The notes below the pieces were generated by a model. That model ran no database searches, was not told the DNA's origin, and saw only the letters and a program-made list of their open reading frames with translations. 40,536 nucleotides of DNA, from positions 88,180 to 128,715 of the forward strand of contig CAJOIC010000003.1 in assembly GCA_905234625.1 (NCBI GenBank). Direction: 5' to 3'. Of this stretch, positions 7,996 to 16,885 are shown in pieces. Source of the DNA: an uncultured Oscillospiraceae bacterium (GTDB taxonomy: Bacteria; Bacillota; Clostridia; Oscillospirales; Oscillospiraceae). The stretch's first letter is position 1; each line of letters begins with the position of its first letter. The position numbers and the translations under genes were made by a program.

Positions 7996-8870
7996 TCAAA
8001 AGCATGACCGGCTACGGCGGCGCCAAGGGCGAGATCCGCAGCATCATCGTCTCCGCCGAGCTGCGCAGCGTCAATAACCGCCATCTGGACGCCAACATCC
8101 GGCTCCCCAAGAGCTGTCTCTTCGCGGAGGAGGCTGTCCGAAACGCCGTGAAGGACGCCATCTCCCGGGGCAAGGTGGACGTGTTCATCTCCGTGGACAC
8201 CTCCCATGCCGACGAGGTGACCATCGCTGTGAACGAGCCACTTGCCGCCGCGTATGTGAAGGCCGCGCACCAGGTGTTCGACAAATTCGGCGTCACGGAT
8301 GATATGACCGCCGCCACGCTTCTGCGCATGCCGGAGGTGATATCCACCGAGCGCGCCGATACCGACAAGGACGCGGTCCTGGAGGCTGTCGCCTCGGTCT
8401 TTGGTGAGGCTCTCGCGCAGTTCGACGCGATGCGCTCCCGGGAGGGGGATAAGCTGTGTGCGGACATCCTCGATAAGCTCGGAAACATCGAAACCATGGT
8501 GGGCCTCGTGGAGAGCCGCTCTCCCGAGACGGTGAAGGAGTACCGAGAGAAGCTTACCGCCCGTATGACGGAGGTGCTTGGGGAGGCCGGGATCGATGAG
8601 GCCCGCATCCTGCAGGAGGCCGCCGTCTATGCCGACAGGATCGCCGTGGACGAGGAGACCGTCCGCCTCCGCAGCCACATCGCCCAGTTCCGGCTGATGC
8701 TGGAGGGCGGGTCACCTGTGGGACGGAAGCTGGACTTCCTGGTGCAGGAGATGAACCGGGAGATCAACACCACCGGCTCCAAGTGCTCCGACAGCGAGAT
8801 CGCCAATACCGTCATCGCCATGAAGGCGGAGCTGGAGAAGATCCGCGAGCAGATCCAGAATATCGAGTAA
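7992..8870 (+). CDS. yicC: YicC/YloC family endoribonuclease-type protein
   Basis: A 292-residue member of the YicC family, called YloC in Bacillus. It starts with the family signature MIKSMTGYGGAK, then AELRSVNNRHLD, and ends with LDFLVQEMNREINTTGSKCSD and a helical tail. YicC-family proteins act in RNA turnover and have been reported to cleave RNA. In Firmicutes the gene sits just ahead of remA-gmk, as here. The stop is 12 bases before remA. Length is standard. Confidence 0.93.
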   Translation: MIKSMTGYGGAKGEIRSIIVSAELRSVNNRHLDANIRLPKSCLFAEEAVRNAVKDAISRGKVDVFISVDTSHADEVTIAVNEPLAAAYVKAAHQVFDKFGVTDDMTAATLLRMPEVISTERADTDKDAVLEAVASVFGEALAQFDAMRSREGDKLCADILDKLGNIETMVGLVESRSPETVKEYREKLTARMTEVLGEAGIDEARILQEAAVYADRIAVDEETVRLRSHIAQFRLMLEGGSPVGRKLDFLVQEMNREINTTGSKCSDSEIANTVIAMKAELEKIREQIQNIE

Positions 8871-8882
8871 GGAGATAAGATC

Positions 8883-9146
8883 TTGAAGCTCATCAACATC
8901 GGGTTCGGGAGCTACGTCTCCCCGGACCGGATCATCGCGGCGGTGGACCCCGAGTCGAATCCCATCAAGCGCATCGTGTCCCAGGGGAAGGAGAGCGGAA
9001 GGCTCATCGACGCGACATACGGCCGCAAGACGAAGACCGTCCTCATCATGGACAGCGGCCATGTGATACTATGCCCGCTGACGCCGGAGGGCGTGTCCCA
9101 GCGGGTCGCAGGGAAGGCAGGAGGCAGTAATGACGACGAGGAATAA
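8883..9146 (+). CDS. remA: Extracellular matrix regulator RemA (DUF370)
   Basis: An 87-residue DNA-binding protein with the family pattern KLINIGFGSYVSPDRIIAAV, then PIKRIVSQGKESGRLIDATYGRKTK and VIMDSGHVIL. In Bacillus subtilis RemA activates biofilm matrix and osmoprotection operons; its role in Clostridia is not known. The start is a TTG at 8883, preceded by AAGGAG at the end of yicC with 8 bases between; no ATG is available before the conserved N-terminus. It overlaps gmk by 17 bases. Confidence 0.93.
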   Translation: MKLINIGFGSYVSPDRIIAAVDPESNPIKRIVSQGKESGRLIDATYGRKTKTVLIMDSGHVILCPLTPEGVSQRVAGKAGGSNDDEE

Positions 9147-9738
9147 CAAAGGCGTTCTGGTGATCGTATCCGGGCCCTCCGGCGCGGGAAAGAGCACGAT
9201 CATATCCCGGGTATCCCAGCTTCGGCCCGATATCCGCTTTTCCGTCTCAGCTACGACCCGGGATCCCCGTCCCGGTGAGATCGACGGTGTGAACTACTAC
9301 TTCAAGACCCAGGAGGAATTCTGGGAGATGATCAAGCTCGACGCGTTCCTGGAGCACGCCGAGTATGTGGGGAATTCCTACGGTACCCCGGCCGCGCCGG
9401 TGGACAACGACCTCGCTCAGGGCTATAACGTGATCCTGGATATCGAGGTCCAGGGCGCCGCCCAGGTCATGGAGAAGCGTCCGGACGCCGTGAGCATCTT
9501 TCTCTGCCCGCCGAGCCTGGAGGAGCTGGAGCGCCGTCTCCGGGGCCGGGGCACGGACACCGAGGAGAAGATCCGGGACCGGCTCATGGCTGCCCACCGG
9601 GAATACTCCCAGGCACATAAATACAGCTACATCATCATAAACGATGACGCAGATACCGCCGTCCGTGAACTGGACGCGATCATAACCGCGGAACGATGCC
9701 GCAGCAAGTACTTTCTGGAAGGAGAAAACACATTATGA
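9130..9738 (+). CDS. gmk: Guanylate kinase
   Basis: Gmk phosphorylates GMP to GDP with ATP. The 202-residue product has the P-loop GPSGAGKST (about residues 14-22), the GMP-binding SVSATTRDPRPGEIDGVNYYF and the lid-domain arginines in RLRGRGTDTEEKI. Length is normal. It lies between remA and rpoZ, its standard neighbours, with overlaps at both ends. Confidence 0.97.
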   Translation: MTTRNNKGVLVIVSGPSGAGKSTIISRVSQLRPDIRFSVSATTRDPRPGEIDGVNYYFKTQEEFWEMIKLDAFLEHAEYVGNSYGTPAAPVDNDLAQGYNVILDIEVQGAAQVMEKRPDAVSIFLCPPSLEELERRLRGRGTDTEEKIRDRLMAAHREYSQAHKYSYIIINDDADTAVRELDAIITAERCRSKYFLEGENTL

Positions 9739-9956
9739 TGCTCTATCCCCCCGTAGCCGACCTGGTGGACAAGGTCGGCAGCAGCTATGCCCTCGTAAAC
9801 CTGGTCGCCAAGCGCGCCAGGGCCATCTCCGCCGCAGCGGAGGCAGAAGGCGAGCCCATGACGAAGAAGGCCGTCTCCGCCGCCATCGACGAGGTCTATA
9901 CCGGCAAGCTCACCCTGAGCACCGAGCGTGACGATGAGGAATCCCCCGAGGACTGA
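9735..9956 (+). CDS. rpoZ: RNA polymerase omega subunit
   Basis: A 73-residue omega subunit that helps assemble RNA polymerase. The pattern VADLVDKVGSSYALVNLVAKRARAI followed by KKAVSAAIDEVYTGKL fits RpoZ. The start at 9735 overlaps the gmk stop; AAGGAG (9719-9724) lies 10 bases ahead. A second ATG at 9738 is equally possible. The acidic C-terminal tail is ordinary. Confidence 0.93.
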   Translation: MMLYPPVADLVDKVGSSYALVNLVAKRARAISAAAEAEGEPMTKKAVSAAIDEVYTGKLTLSTERDDEESPED

Positions 9957-9966
9957 GGGGACCGCT

Positions 9967-12423
9967 GTGCCGGAGGCGGCCGTGACCGCGCGGATCGCCG
10001 TATCCGGTGTGACCTATTGGGTGGATAAGCCCTATACCTATTCCGTTCCGGCAAAGCTGGCGGGCAAGGTCAGACCCGGTGTCCGCGTCGCCGTGCCTTT
10101 CGGCGGCAGCAGGCCCCGGGAGGGCATCGTCCTCGCCCTGGGCGGGGATACGGACAAGCGTCTCAAGCCCATCCTGGACGTGCTGGACGACGAGCCCCTC
10201 CTCACGGAGCGGCAGCTGAAGCTGGCCCTGTGGATGCGGGAGCGGTTCTTCTGCACGGTGATGGACGGTATCCGGGCCATGCTCCCGGCGGGACTGTGGT
10301 ATCGGGTGAGCCCCGTCTACTGCCTGCGGGACGGATTGGAGAGCGGCGAGGCCTATGCCGCCGCCGGAACGTCAAAAAACGAGCGCCTCATCCTGGACGC
10401 CGTATTCGGCCATGGCGGCCGGTGCGAGCTGGCGGATATCGAGGCTCTGTTCCGGACGAAAAACCCCGGACCCGCGCTGGCGAGCCTCGTAAAAAAGGGC
10501 GTCCTAACCGCGGACGCAGAGGCTGTGCGCCGGGCGGGGGACAAGACCATCCGGAAGGTGACGCTCGCCATCTCTCCGGAGGAGGCCCTGGCCCAGGCGG
10601 AAAAGAACCGCCGTGCGCTGCGTCAGAGCTCCATCCTGCGGGTCCTGGCGGAGCTGCATACCGCCGCCGTGGCGGATATCTGCTATTTCACCGGCGCCAC
10701 CCGCGAAACGGTCAAAAGCCTGGAGAAAAAGGGCTTTGTCACCGTCTCCCGACAGGAGGTCTACCGCCGTCCGGACTATGACACAGGAGAGCGGAAGCCC
10801 ATGCCTGTCCTGAACGCGGACCAGCAGAAGGCCTTCGAGGGTCTCCATGCTCTCGTGGAGAGCGGGAAGCCTCAGGCGGCGCTGCTCTTCGGCGTCACCG
10901 GAAGCGGCAAGACCACCATCTATATCCGCCTCATAGACGAGGTGCTGAAAAAGGGAAAGTCCGCTATCCTCCTGGTGCCGGAGATCGCTCTGACGCCTCA
11001 GATGCTCCAGACCTTTTCCGGGCATTTCGGCGACAGCGTAGCCGTGCTGCACTCGTCCCTCTCCATGGGGGAGCGGTATGACGAGTGGAAGCGCATCCGC
11101 GGGGGAGACGCCCGCCTCGTCATCGGCACCCGCAGCGCGATATTCGCGCCGGTGTCCGACCTTGGCATCGTCATCATCGACGAGGAGCAGGAGGATACCT
11201 ATAAATCCGAGACGACGCCCCGCTATCACGCCAGGGATGTGGCGAAGTATCTCTGCGCCCACGCCGGAGCGACGCTGCTTCTCGGCAGCGCCACGCCGGA
11301 CGTATGCTCCCGGTACTATGCTGAGACGGGACGCTATAAGCTGTTCACCCTGCCGGGGCGCTATAACGCCATGCAGCTTCCGGAGGTCCGCATCGCGGAT
11401 ATGAAGCGGGAGCTCAAAAGCGGCAACAATACCACCATCTCTTCGCTTCTCCGGGACGAGATCGAGGAGAACCTCCGCCGGGAGGAGCAGAGCATCCTGT
11501 TCATCAACCGGCGAGGCGCGAACAAGATGGTGACCTGCCAGGACTGCGGGCATGTGTATCAATGCCCGAACTGTACGGCATACCTCACGTATCACAGCGT
11601 GGGGGACAAGCTCATCTGTCACTACTGCGGGCATGTGCGGCGTCTGGACCGGAGCTGTCCGGAGTGCGGCGGAGAGTTGAGCTTCGTGGGCTCCGGAACG
11701 CAGAAGGTGGTGGAGGAGCTGGGAGAGCTCTTCCCGAACGTCCCCGTCCTGCGCATGGATACGGACAGCGTCGCCCCGGTGGGGAGCCACCGCACGCTGT
11801 TCGAGAAATTCCGCTCCGAACGCATCCCCATCCTGGTGGGGACGCAGATGGTGACGAAGGGCCTCAACTTTGAAAACGTTACCCTTGTGGGGGTGCTATC
11901 GGCGGATCAGAGCCTGTATAACAGCGACTACCGGGCGGGAGAGCGGACCTTTTCCCTCATCACCCAGGTCATCGGACGAAGCGGGCGGTTCGAAAAGCCG
12001 GGCCGGGCCGTCATCCAGACCTTCACTCCGGAAAACGAGATCATCCGTCAGGCGGCGCGTCAGGACTACAACGGCTTTTACGAGGGAGAGATCGCCCTTC
12101 GGGAGCTTACGGGAACGCCCCCGTTTTCGGACATGTACGTCCTTACGGCTATGGGCGAGGACGAGAACACCGTGCTGCGCTGCTGCCGTGACGTGCGAAA
12201 CGCCATGCTCCGGCTGACCCGGGATATCCCGGAGGCGAAGGTCCTGGGCCCCGCGCCGCTGCCGGTTGCCAGGATGGGCGGCGTATGGCGCTACCGGGTG
12301 ACCGTGGAGTGCCCGGAGAAAAGTCCCGTTCGGGACGCCGTGCGTCAGGCGCTCATGGAGTGCAACAACAGTAAAATCTACCGGGGCGTCTCGCTGTATG
12401 CGGACTACAACCCCCTGGACTGA
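9967..12423 (+). CDS. priA: Primosomal replication restart helicase PriA
   Basis: PriA is a 3'-5' DEAH-type helicase that reloads the replisome at stalled forks. The 818-residue product has an N-terminal DNA-binding domain (TARIAVSGVTYWVDKPYTYS), Walker A GVTGSGKTT, Walker B IIDEEQ, a zinc domain with paired cysteines (CQDCGHVYQCPNC and CHYCGHVRRLDRSCPEC), the GTQMVTKG motif and the arginine finger in QVIGRSGR. In-frame starts exist at 9928 and 9934 inside rpoZ, but GTG 9967 follows GAGGGG by 6 bases and lies just after the rpoZ stop, so it is preferred. Confidence 0.95.
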   Translation: MPEAAVTARIAVSGVTYWVDKPYTYSVPAKLAGKVRPGVRVAVPFGGSRPREGIVLALGGDTDKRLKPILDVLDDEPLLTERQLKLALWMRERFFCTVMDGIRAMLPAGLWYRVSPVYCLRDGLESGEAYAAAGTSKNERLILDAVFGHGGRCELADIEALFRTKNPGPALASLVKKGVLTADAEAVRRAGDKTIRKVTLAISPEEALAQAEKNRRALRQSSILRVLAELHTAAVADICYFTGATRETVKSLEKKGFVTVSRQEVYRRPDYDTGERKPMPVLNADQQKAFEGLHALVESGKPQAALLFGVTGSGKTTIYIRLIDEVLKKGKSAILLVPEIALTPQMLQTFSGHFGDSVAVLHSSLSMGERYDEWKRIRGGDARLVIGTRSAIFAPVSDLGIVIIDEEQEDTYKSETTPRYHARDVAKYLCAHAGATLLLGSATPDVCSRYYAETGRYKLFTLPGRYNAMQLPEVRIADMKRELKSGNNTTISSLLRDEIEENLRREEQSILFINRRGANKMVTCQDCGHVYQCPNCTAYLTYHSVGDKLICHYCGHVRRLDRSCPECGGELSFVGSGTQKVVEELGELFPNVPVLRMDTDSVAPVGSHRTLFEKFRSERIPILVGTQMVTKGLNFENVTLVGVLSADQSLYNSDYRAGERTFSLITQVIGRSGRFEKPGRAVIQTFTPENEIIRQAARQDYNGFYEGEIALRELTGTPPFSDMYVLTAMGEDENTVLRCCRDVRNAMLRLTRDIPEAKVLGPAPLPVARMGGVWRYRVTVECPEKSPVRDAVRQALMECNNSKIYRGVSLYADYNPLD

Positions 12424-12438
12424 ACCTAGGAGAAAGCT

Positions 12439-12951
12439 ATGGCTCTGCGCAATATCTTAAAAGAAGGGGACGAGATGCTGGAAAAGCACTGCCGTCCCGT
12501 GACCGACTTCAACGACCGTCTCCACATCCTGCTGGACGACATGGCGGAGACCATGAACAGCGCCGAGGGTGTGGGCCTTGCCGCGCCCCAGGTGGGCGTC
12601 CTGCGCCGGGCGGTGGTGGTGCTGGAGACCAACGTGCCCGAAGGGGAGGAGCCCTATGTCGTCGAGCTGGTGAACCCCGAGATCCTGTCCTCCGACGGGG
12701 AGCAGGAGGGACCTGAGGGTTGCCTGTCCGTGCCAGGCGTGTACGGTTGGGTGAAGCGTCCGGAGCATGTGGTGGTCCGGGCCCAGGACCGTAACGGCGA
12801 GACCTTCGAGATCGAGGGCTTCGGCCTCACGGCCAGGGCCTTCTGCCATGAGATCGCCCACCTGGAAGGGCAGCTCTTTCTGGAGGTCAGCGAGCATCTC
12901 ATGACGGAGGAGGAGCTGGAGGAGTACTATTCCTCCGGCGACGAGGCATGA
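12439..12951 (+). CDS. def: Peptide deformylase
   Basis: Def removes the formyl group from new proteins and is metal dependent. The 170-residue product has all three family motifs: GVGLAAPQVG, EGCLSVPG (metal-binding cysteine) and HEIAH (two histidines and the catalytic glutamate). The usual form of the last motif is HEIDH or HEFDH; the aspartate is alanine here, but the ligands are intact. TAGGAGAAAGCT precedes the start. It overlaps fmt by 4 bases; the two gene products act at opposite ends of the formyl-methionine cycle. Confidence 0.95.
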   Translation: MALRNILKEGDEMLEKHCRPVTDFNDRLHILLDDMAETMNSAEGVGLAAPQVGVLRRAVVVLETNVPEGEEPYVVELVNPEILSSDGEQEGPEGCLSVPGVYGWVKRPEHVVVRAQDRNGETFEIEGFGLTARAFCHEIAHLEGQLFLEVSEHLMTEEELEEYYSSGDEA

Positions 12952-13868
12952 GGATCGTTTTCATGGGTACGCCGGATTTCGCGGCGTGCTCTCTCCAAAA
13001 GCTCATCGACGAGGGCTTCGATGTGGCCGGGGTCTTCTGCCAGCCGGACAAGCCCAGAGGCCGGGGCCACAAGCTCCAGCCCTGCGAGGTGAAACAGACT
13101 GCTCTGACGGCGGGAATTCCCGTTTACCAGCCGGAGAAGCTCCGGGACGGTACGGCGCTGGCCGTGCTGCGGGAGCTTGCGCCGGAGGTCATCGTCGTGG
13201 TGGCCTACGGCCGCATCCTGCCGGACGATATCCTGGCTCTGCCGAAATACGGCTGCATAAACGTCCACGGTTCGCTGCTGCCCAAGTACAGAGGCAGCGC
13301 ACCCATCCAGCGGGCGGTGATCAACGGCGAGAAGATCACCGGCGTCACCACCATGTATCTGGCGAAGGAAATGGACGCCGGTGATATGATCTTTACCGCG
13401 GAGACGGAGATCGGCCCTTCGGAGACCAGCGGCGAGCTCTTCGACCGGCTGGCGCCCATGGGGGCTGAGCTTCTCGTGAAGACCCTCCGGGCTATAGAGG
13501 ACGGGTCTGCGCCAAGGGTCTCCCAGGACCACGCTCAGGCTACCTATGCGCCGCCTCTTTCCAAGGACGAGGCGCCGGTGGACTGGTCTGCGGAGCCAGC
13601 GCCGATCCTGCACCACATCTACGGTATGCAGCCCTGGCCATGTGCCACGGCGGAGCTGGGAGGCGTATCCTTCAAGCTTTACGGGGCGGAGACCACGTCC
13701 CATACCACCGGCAAAGCCCCGGGGACGGTGATCGCCGCAGACAAGCGGGGCATCGAGGTAGCCTGCGGCGGAGGCCGTACGGTCCTTATCACGGAGGTCC
13801 AGGCCGCCGGCGGCAAGCGCATGACGGCGGGGGCGTACCTCCTGGGCCATCCCATGGAGGTGGGCTGA
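12948..13868 (+). CDS. fmt: Methionyl-tRNA formyltransferase
   Basis: Fmt formylates initiator Met-tRNA using 10-formyl-THF. The 306-residue product begins MRIVFMGTPDFAACSL, has the folate-binding NVHGSLLPKYRGSAPIQRAV (with the catalytic asparagine region) and HHIYGMQPWPCATAEL at the start of the C-terminal OB-like domain. Length is standard. It is coupled to def by overlap and followed one base later by rsmB, the classical def-fmt-rsmB order. Confidence 0.97.
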   Translation: MRIVFMGTPDFAACSLQKLIDEGFDVAGVFCQPDKPRGRGHKLQPCEVKQTALTAGIPVYQPEKLRDGTALAVLRELAPEVIVVVAYGRILPDDILALPKYGCINVHGSLLPKYRGSAPIQRAVINGEKITGVTTMYLAKEMDAGDMIFTAETEIGPSETSGELFDRLAPMGAELLVKTLRAIEDGSAPRVSQDHAQATYAPPLSKDEAPVDWSAEPAPILHHIYGMQPWPCATAELGGVSFKLYGAETTSHTTGKAPGTVIAADKRGIEVACGGGRTVLITEVQAAGGKRMTAGAYLLGHPMEVG

Positions 13869-13869
13869 A

Positions 13870-15123
13870 ATGCCCCGCAGGACCGCGGCGGAGGCGCTGG
13901 AACGCTTTCGTCGGGACGGAGCATGGAGCCGCCAGGTGATGAATGCCGTGGTGAAAAAGCACGGTCTGGAAGGCAGGGACGCCGCCCTGGCTTCGCGGCT
14001 GTTTTACGGTACTTTGCAGAACCTGGCGCTGTGCGACTATTACATCTCCTGCTATGCCAGGGGAAAGCTGGAACCGAAGGTGCGGGATATCCTGCGGCTG
14101 GGCGTTTACCAGATCCTGTTCATGGACCGGATCCCCGTCAGCGCGGCGGTGAGCGAATCCGTGAAGCTGACGCGCAGCCTGGGGTATGACCGGGCGGCGG
14201 GGCTTGTGAACGCCGTCCTGCGCAGGATCGGCGGGGAGCGGGACGATCTTCCCGAGGTGCCGGGCATCGGCACGGCGGCATATCTCTCCGTGAAATACAG
14301 TCATCCCCTCTGGATGACGGAGGAGCTCATATCCCTGCGGGGGTACGACGGCGCGGAGGCGGTCCTTGCCTGCGACAATGAGGACGCGCCCGTCTATATC
14401 CAGACGAACACGCTGAAAACCACGCCGAAGGCGCTGGCGGAGGCTCTGGGAGCGGCGCCTTTCGAAGGCGTCACCGGATGCCTGCAGCTTCCCGGCGGGG
14501 ACTTTACGAAGACGCCGGAGTTTCTGGCGGGACAGTTTTACGTCCAGGACCCTGCGGCCAGGATGGCCGTGATGGCGGCGGACCCCAAGCCCGGGATGCG
14601 GGTGCTGGACGTCTGCGCAGCCCCCGGCGGCAAGAGCTTTGCCGCGGCTGTGGCCATGGAGGACCGGGGTGCCGTGATCTCCCGGGACATCAGCGACAGC
14701 AAGCTCAGTCTCGTCATGGACGGCGCAGACCGGCTTTCCCTCCATATCATCGAGTGTTCCCAGCGGGATGCCCGGGAAACGGAGGCGGGTGGCTATGATC
14801 TCGTCATTGCGGATCTGCCCTGCAGCGGGCTCGGCGTCATCCGGAAGAAGCCGGATATCCGGTACCGGGAGAAGGCGGAGCTGGATCGTCTGCCGGAGCT
14901 CCAGACGGAGCTTTTGGAGGCCGTCTCCCGCGGCGTGAAGCCGGGGGGAAGGCTCCTGTACTCCACCTGCACGTGGCGGCGTCGGGAGAACGAGGCCGTG
15001 ACGGAGGCGTTTCTCAAGACGCATCCGGGATTTGAAAAGTCGCTGGAGAGGACGTTCTGGCCCGATATCGACGGGACGGACGGGTTTTATATATGCCGAA
15101 TGGAGCGGAAAAACGAGATATAA
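13870..15123 (+). CDS. rsmB: 16S rRNA (cytosine-967-C5) methyltransferase RsmB
   Basis: RsmB uses SAM to methylate C967 of 16S rRNA. The 417-residue product has an N-terminal NusB-like RNA-binding domain (RTAAEALERFRRDGAWSRQV ... YQILFMDRIPVSAAVSESV) and a C-terminal methyltransferase domain with DVCAAPGGKSF (SAM), the first catalytic cysteine in ADLPCSGLGVIRKKPD and the second in LLYSTCTWRRRENE. The SAM motif usually ends in GGKT; here it is GGKS. The end overlaps rlmN by 31 bases. Confidence 0.95.
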   Translation: MPRRTAAEALERFRRDGAWSRQVMNAVVKKHGLEGRDAALASRLFYGTLQNLALCDYYISCYARGKLEPKVRDILRLGVYQILFMDRIPVSAAVSESVKLTRSLGYDRAAGLVNAVLRRIGGERDDLPEVPGIGTAAYLSVKYSHPLWMTEELISLRGYDGAEAVLACDNEDAPVYIQTNTLKTTPKALAEALGAAPFEGVTGCLQLPGGDFTKTPEFLAGQFYVQDPAARMAVMAADPKPGMRVLDVCAAPGGKSFAAAVAMEDRGAVISRDISDSKLSLVMDGADRLSLHIIECSQRDARETEAGGYDLVIADLPCSGLGVIRKKPDIRYREKAELDRLPELQTELLEAVSRGVKPGGRLLYSTCTWRRRENEAVTEAFLKTHPGFEKSLERTFWPDIDGTDGFYICRMERKNEI

Positions 15124-16136
15124 AATCCCTTCTGCCGGAGGAGCTCTCCGCGGAGCTGACGGCGATGGGCCTTCCGGCCTTCCGGGCAAAGCAGGTGTTT
15201 TCCTGGCTGGCCCGGGGCGTCAGGTCCTTCGACGATATGACGAACCTGCCGAAAAGCCTGCGGGAGAGTCTGGCAGAGCGGTATGAGATCCCCAGTCTGA
15301 GGATGCTGCGAAAGCAGATATCCGCCCTGGACGGGACGGTCAAATTCCTATGGGAGCTGCCGGACGGTGAGAGTGTCGAGACGGTCCTCATGCGGTATAA
15401 GCACGGCAATTCCGTCTGCATCTCCAGCCAGGTGGGCTGCCGGATGGGCTGCGCCTTCTGCGCCAGCACCATCGGAGGGAAGATCCGGGACCTGCGGGCC
15501 TCCGAAATGCTGGATGAGGTCCTGCGCACCGGGATCGAGGCGGAGGCGGAGATATCCAACATCGTTCTCATGGGCATCGGCGAGCCCCTGGACAACTTTG
15601 ACAATGTAGTCCGGTTCCTGCGTCTCGTGAATTCCCCGGAGGGGGCGAACATCGGCATGCGGCATATCTCTCTTTCTACCTGCGGCGTGGTGGAGGGAAT
15701 TGACAAACTGGCGGAGCTTAATCTACAATTAACGCTGTCCGTCTCGCTCCACGCGCCGGACGATGAGACCCGCCTCAAGATCATGCCGGTGGACAGAGCG
15801 TACAACGTGCAGTCTTTATACGACGCCTGTCGGCGGTATTTTGAGAAGACGGGACGGCGGATATCCTTTGAGTACGCCATGATCCGGGATGTGAACGACA
15901 CCCCGCGGCACGCGGGACTTCTCGTAAAGCGTCTCCGGGGAACGGGAGCGCATGTGAACCTCATTCGTCTCAACTATGTTTCCGAACGGGGACTTCAGCC
16001 GTCCCCGGAGGAGCGTGTCAGGGAATTTGAAAAAACACTATCGGACGGCGGCGTGACAGTAACGGTGCGGCGTCGTCTGGGAAGCGACATAGATGCGGCG
16101 TGCGGTCAGCTGCGCCGGGGGAGTTACAGAGAATGA
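15093..16136 (+). CDS. rlmN: Dual-specificity 23S rRNA A2503 / tRNA A37 methyltransferase RlmN
   Basis: RlmN is a radical-SAM enzyme that makes 2-methyladenosine. The 347-residue product has the CxxxCxxC iron-sulfur motif in GCRMGCAFCAS, the MGIGEPLDNFDNV motif and the two methyl-transfer cysteine regions, STCGVVEGI and AACGQL near the end. The first 30 bases overlap rsmB in another frame; no other start lies close, so 15093 is kept. The stop overlaps the next start (ATGA). Confidence 0.96.
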   Translation: MPNGAEKRDIKSLLPEELSAELTAMGLPAFRAKQVFSWLARGVRSFDDMTNLPKSLRESLAERYEIPSLRMLRKQISALDGTVKFLWELPDGESVETVLMRYKHGNSVCISSQVGCRMGCAFCASTIGGKIRDLRASEMLDEVLRTGIEAEAEISNIVLMGIGEPLDNFDNVVRFLRLVNSPEGANIGMRHISLSTCGVVEGIDKLAELNLQLTLSVSLHAPDDETRLKIMPVDRAYNVQSLYDACRRYFEKTGRRISFEYAMIRDVNDTPRHAGLLVKRLRGTGAHVNLIRLNYVSERGLQPSPEERVREFEKTLSDGGVTVTVRRRLGSDIDAACGQLRRGSYRE

Positions 16137-16885
16137 TAATTAGCTTTGGTTACTCGGACAAGGGGCGATATCGGGCTGAAAACCAGGACGCCTTCGATAT
16201 CGCCGACTGCGGGACCGATACCCTGGCCGTCGTGTGCGACGGTATGGGAGGCGCCGCGGCGGGGCGTCAGGCCAGCGATATGGCGGTGAAGCGCTTTGTT
16301 TCCTTTGCGAAAGCGGGCTTTGACGTAGGCGGCGCCGATCAGGACGACGATGTCCTGCGCCAGGCGGCGGACGCCGCGAACCGGCAGATCTACCACTTCG
16401 CTTCCACGTCGGAGGAATACGCCGGTATGGGAACGACCCTGGTGGGCGCCATCTTCCGGGAGAATACGGCCACCATCGTCAGCGTGGGAGACAGCCGCGC
16501 CTACCGCATCGCCCGGGACGGCATCGTCCAGATCACAAAGGATCACTCCCTCGTACAGCAGATGGTGGACACAGGAGAGCTGACGAAGGAGCAGGCCCGG
16601 AAGCATCCCCGGCGGAACATCATCACCCGCGCGGTGGGCAGCGAGGCGTTCGTCACCAGCGATATCTTCACGGTCCCGGTGCGGGAGGGAGATATCTTCC
16701 TCATCTGCACCGACGGTCTGACGAACGCGGTGGAGGACGCCGAGCTGCATCGGCTGACGCTGGCGGCGGAGGATACGGAGAGCGCCTGCCGCGCCCTGGT
16801 GGAAAAGGCTCTAGAAAACAATACCCGGGACAATGTCACAGCTGTGGTGGTGTCCTATGTGAAGGGAGGCGGAGAGCGTGGATAA
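16133..16885 (+). CDS. prpC: PP2C-type Ser/Thr protein phosphatase (PrpC/Stp)
   Basis: A 250-residue PPM phosphatase that should reverse the action of the kinase encoded next to it. Metal-binding and family motifs are GRYRAENQDAF, VVCDGMGGAAAG, SVGDSRAYRI, ICTDGLTN and the final NTRDNVTAVVV. The ATG at 16133 overlaps the rlmN stop and follows GGGGGAG. The end overlaps prkC by 8 bases. This phosphatase-kinase pair controls wall growth and dormancy exit in Firmicutes. Confidence 0.95.
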   Translation: MIISFGYSDKGRYRAENQDAFDIADCGTDTLAVVCDGMGGAAAGRQASDMAVKRFVSFAKAGFDVGGADQDDDVLRQAADAANRQIYHFASTSEEYAGMGTTLVGAIFRENTATIVSVGDSRAYRIARDGIVQITKDHSLVQQMVDTGELTKEQARKHPRRNIITRAVGSEAFVTSDIFTVPVREGDIFLICTDGLTNAVEDAELHRLTLAAEDTESACRALVEKALENNTRDNVTAVVVSYVKGGGERG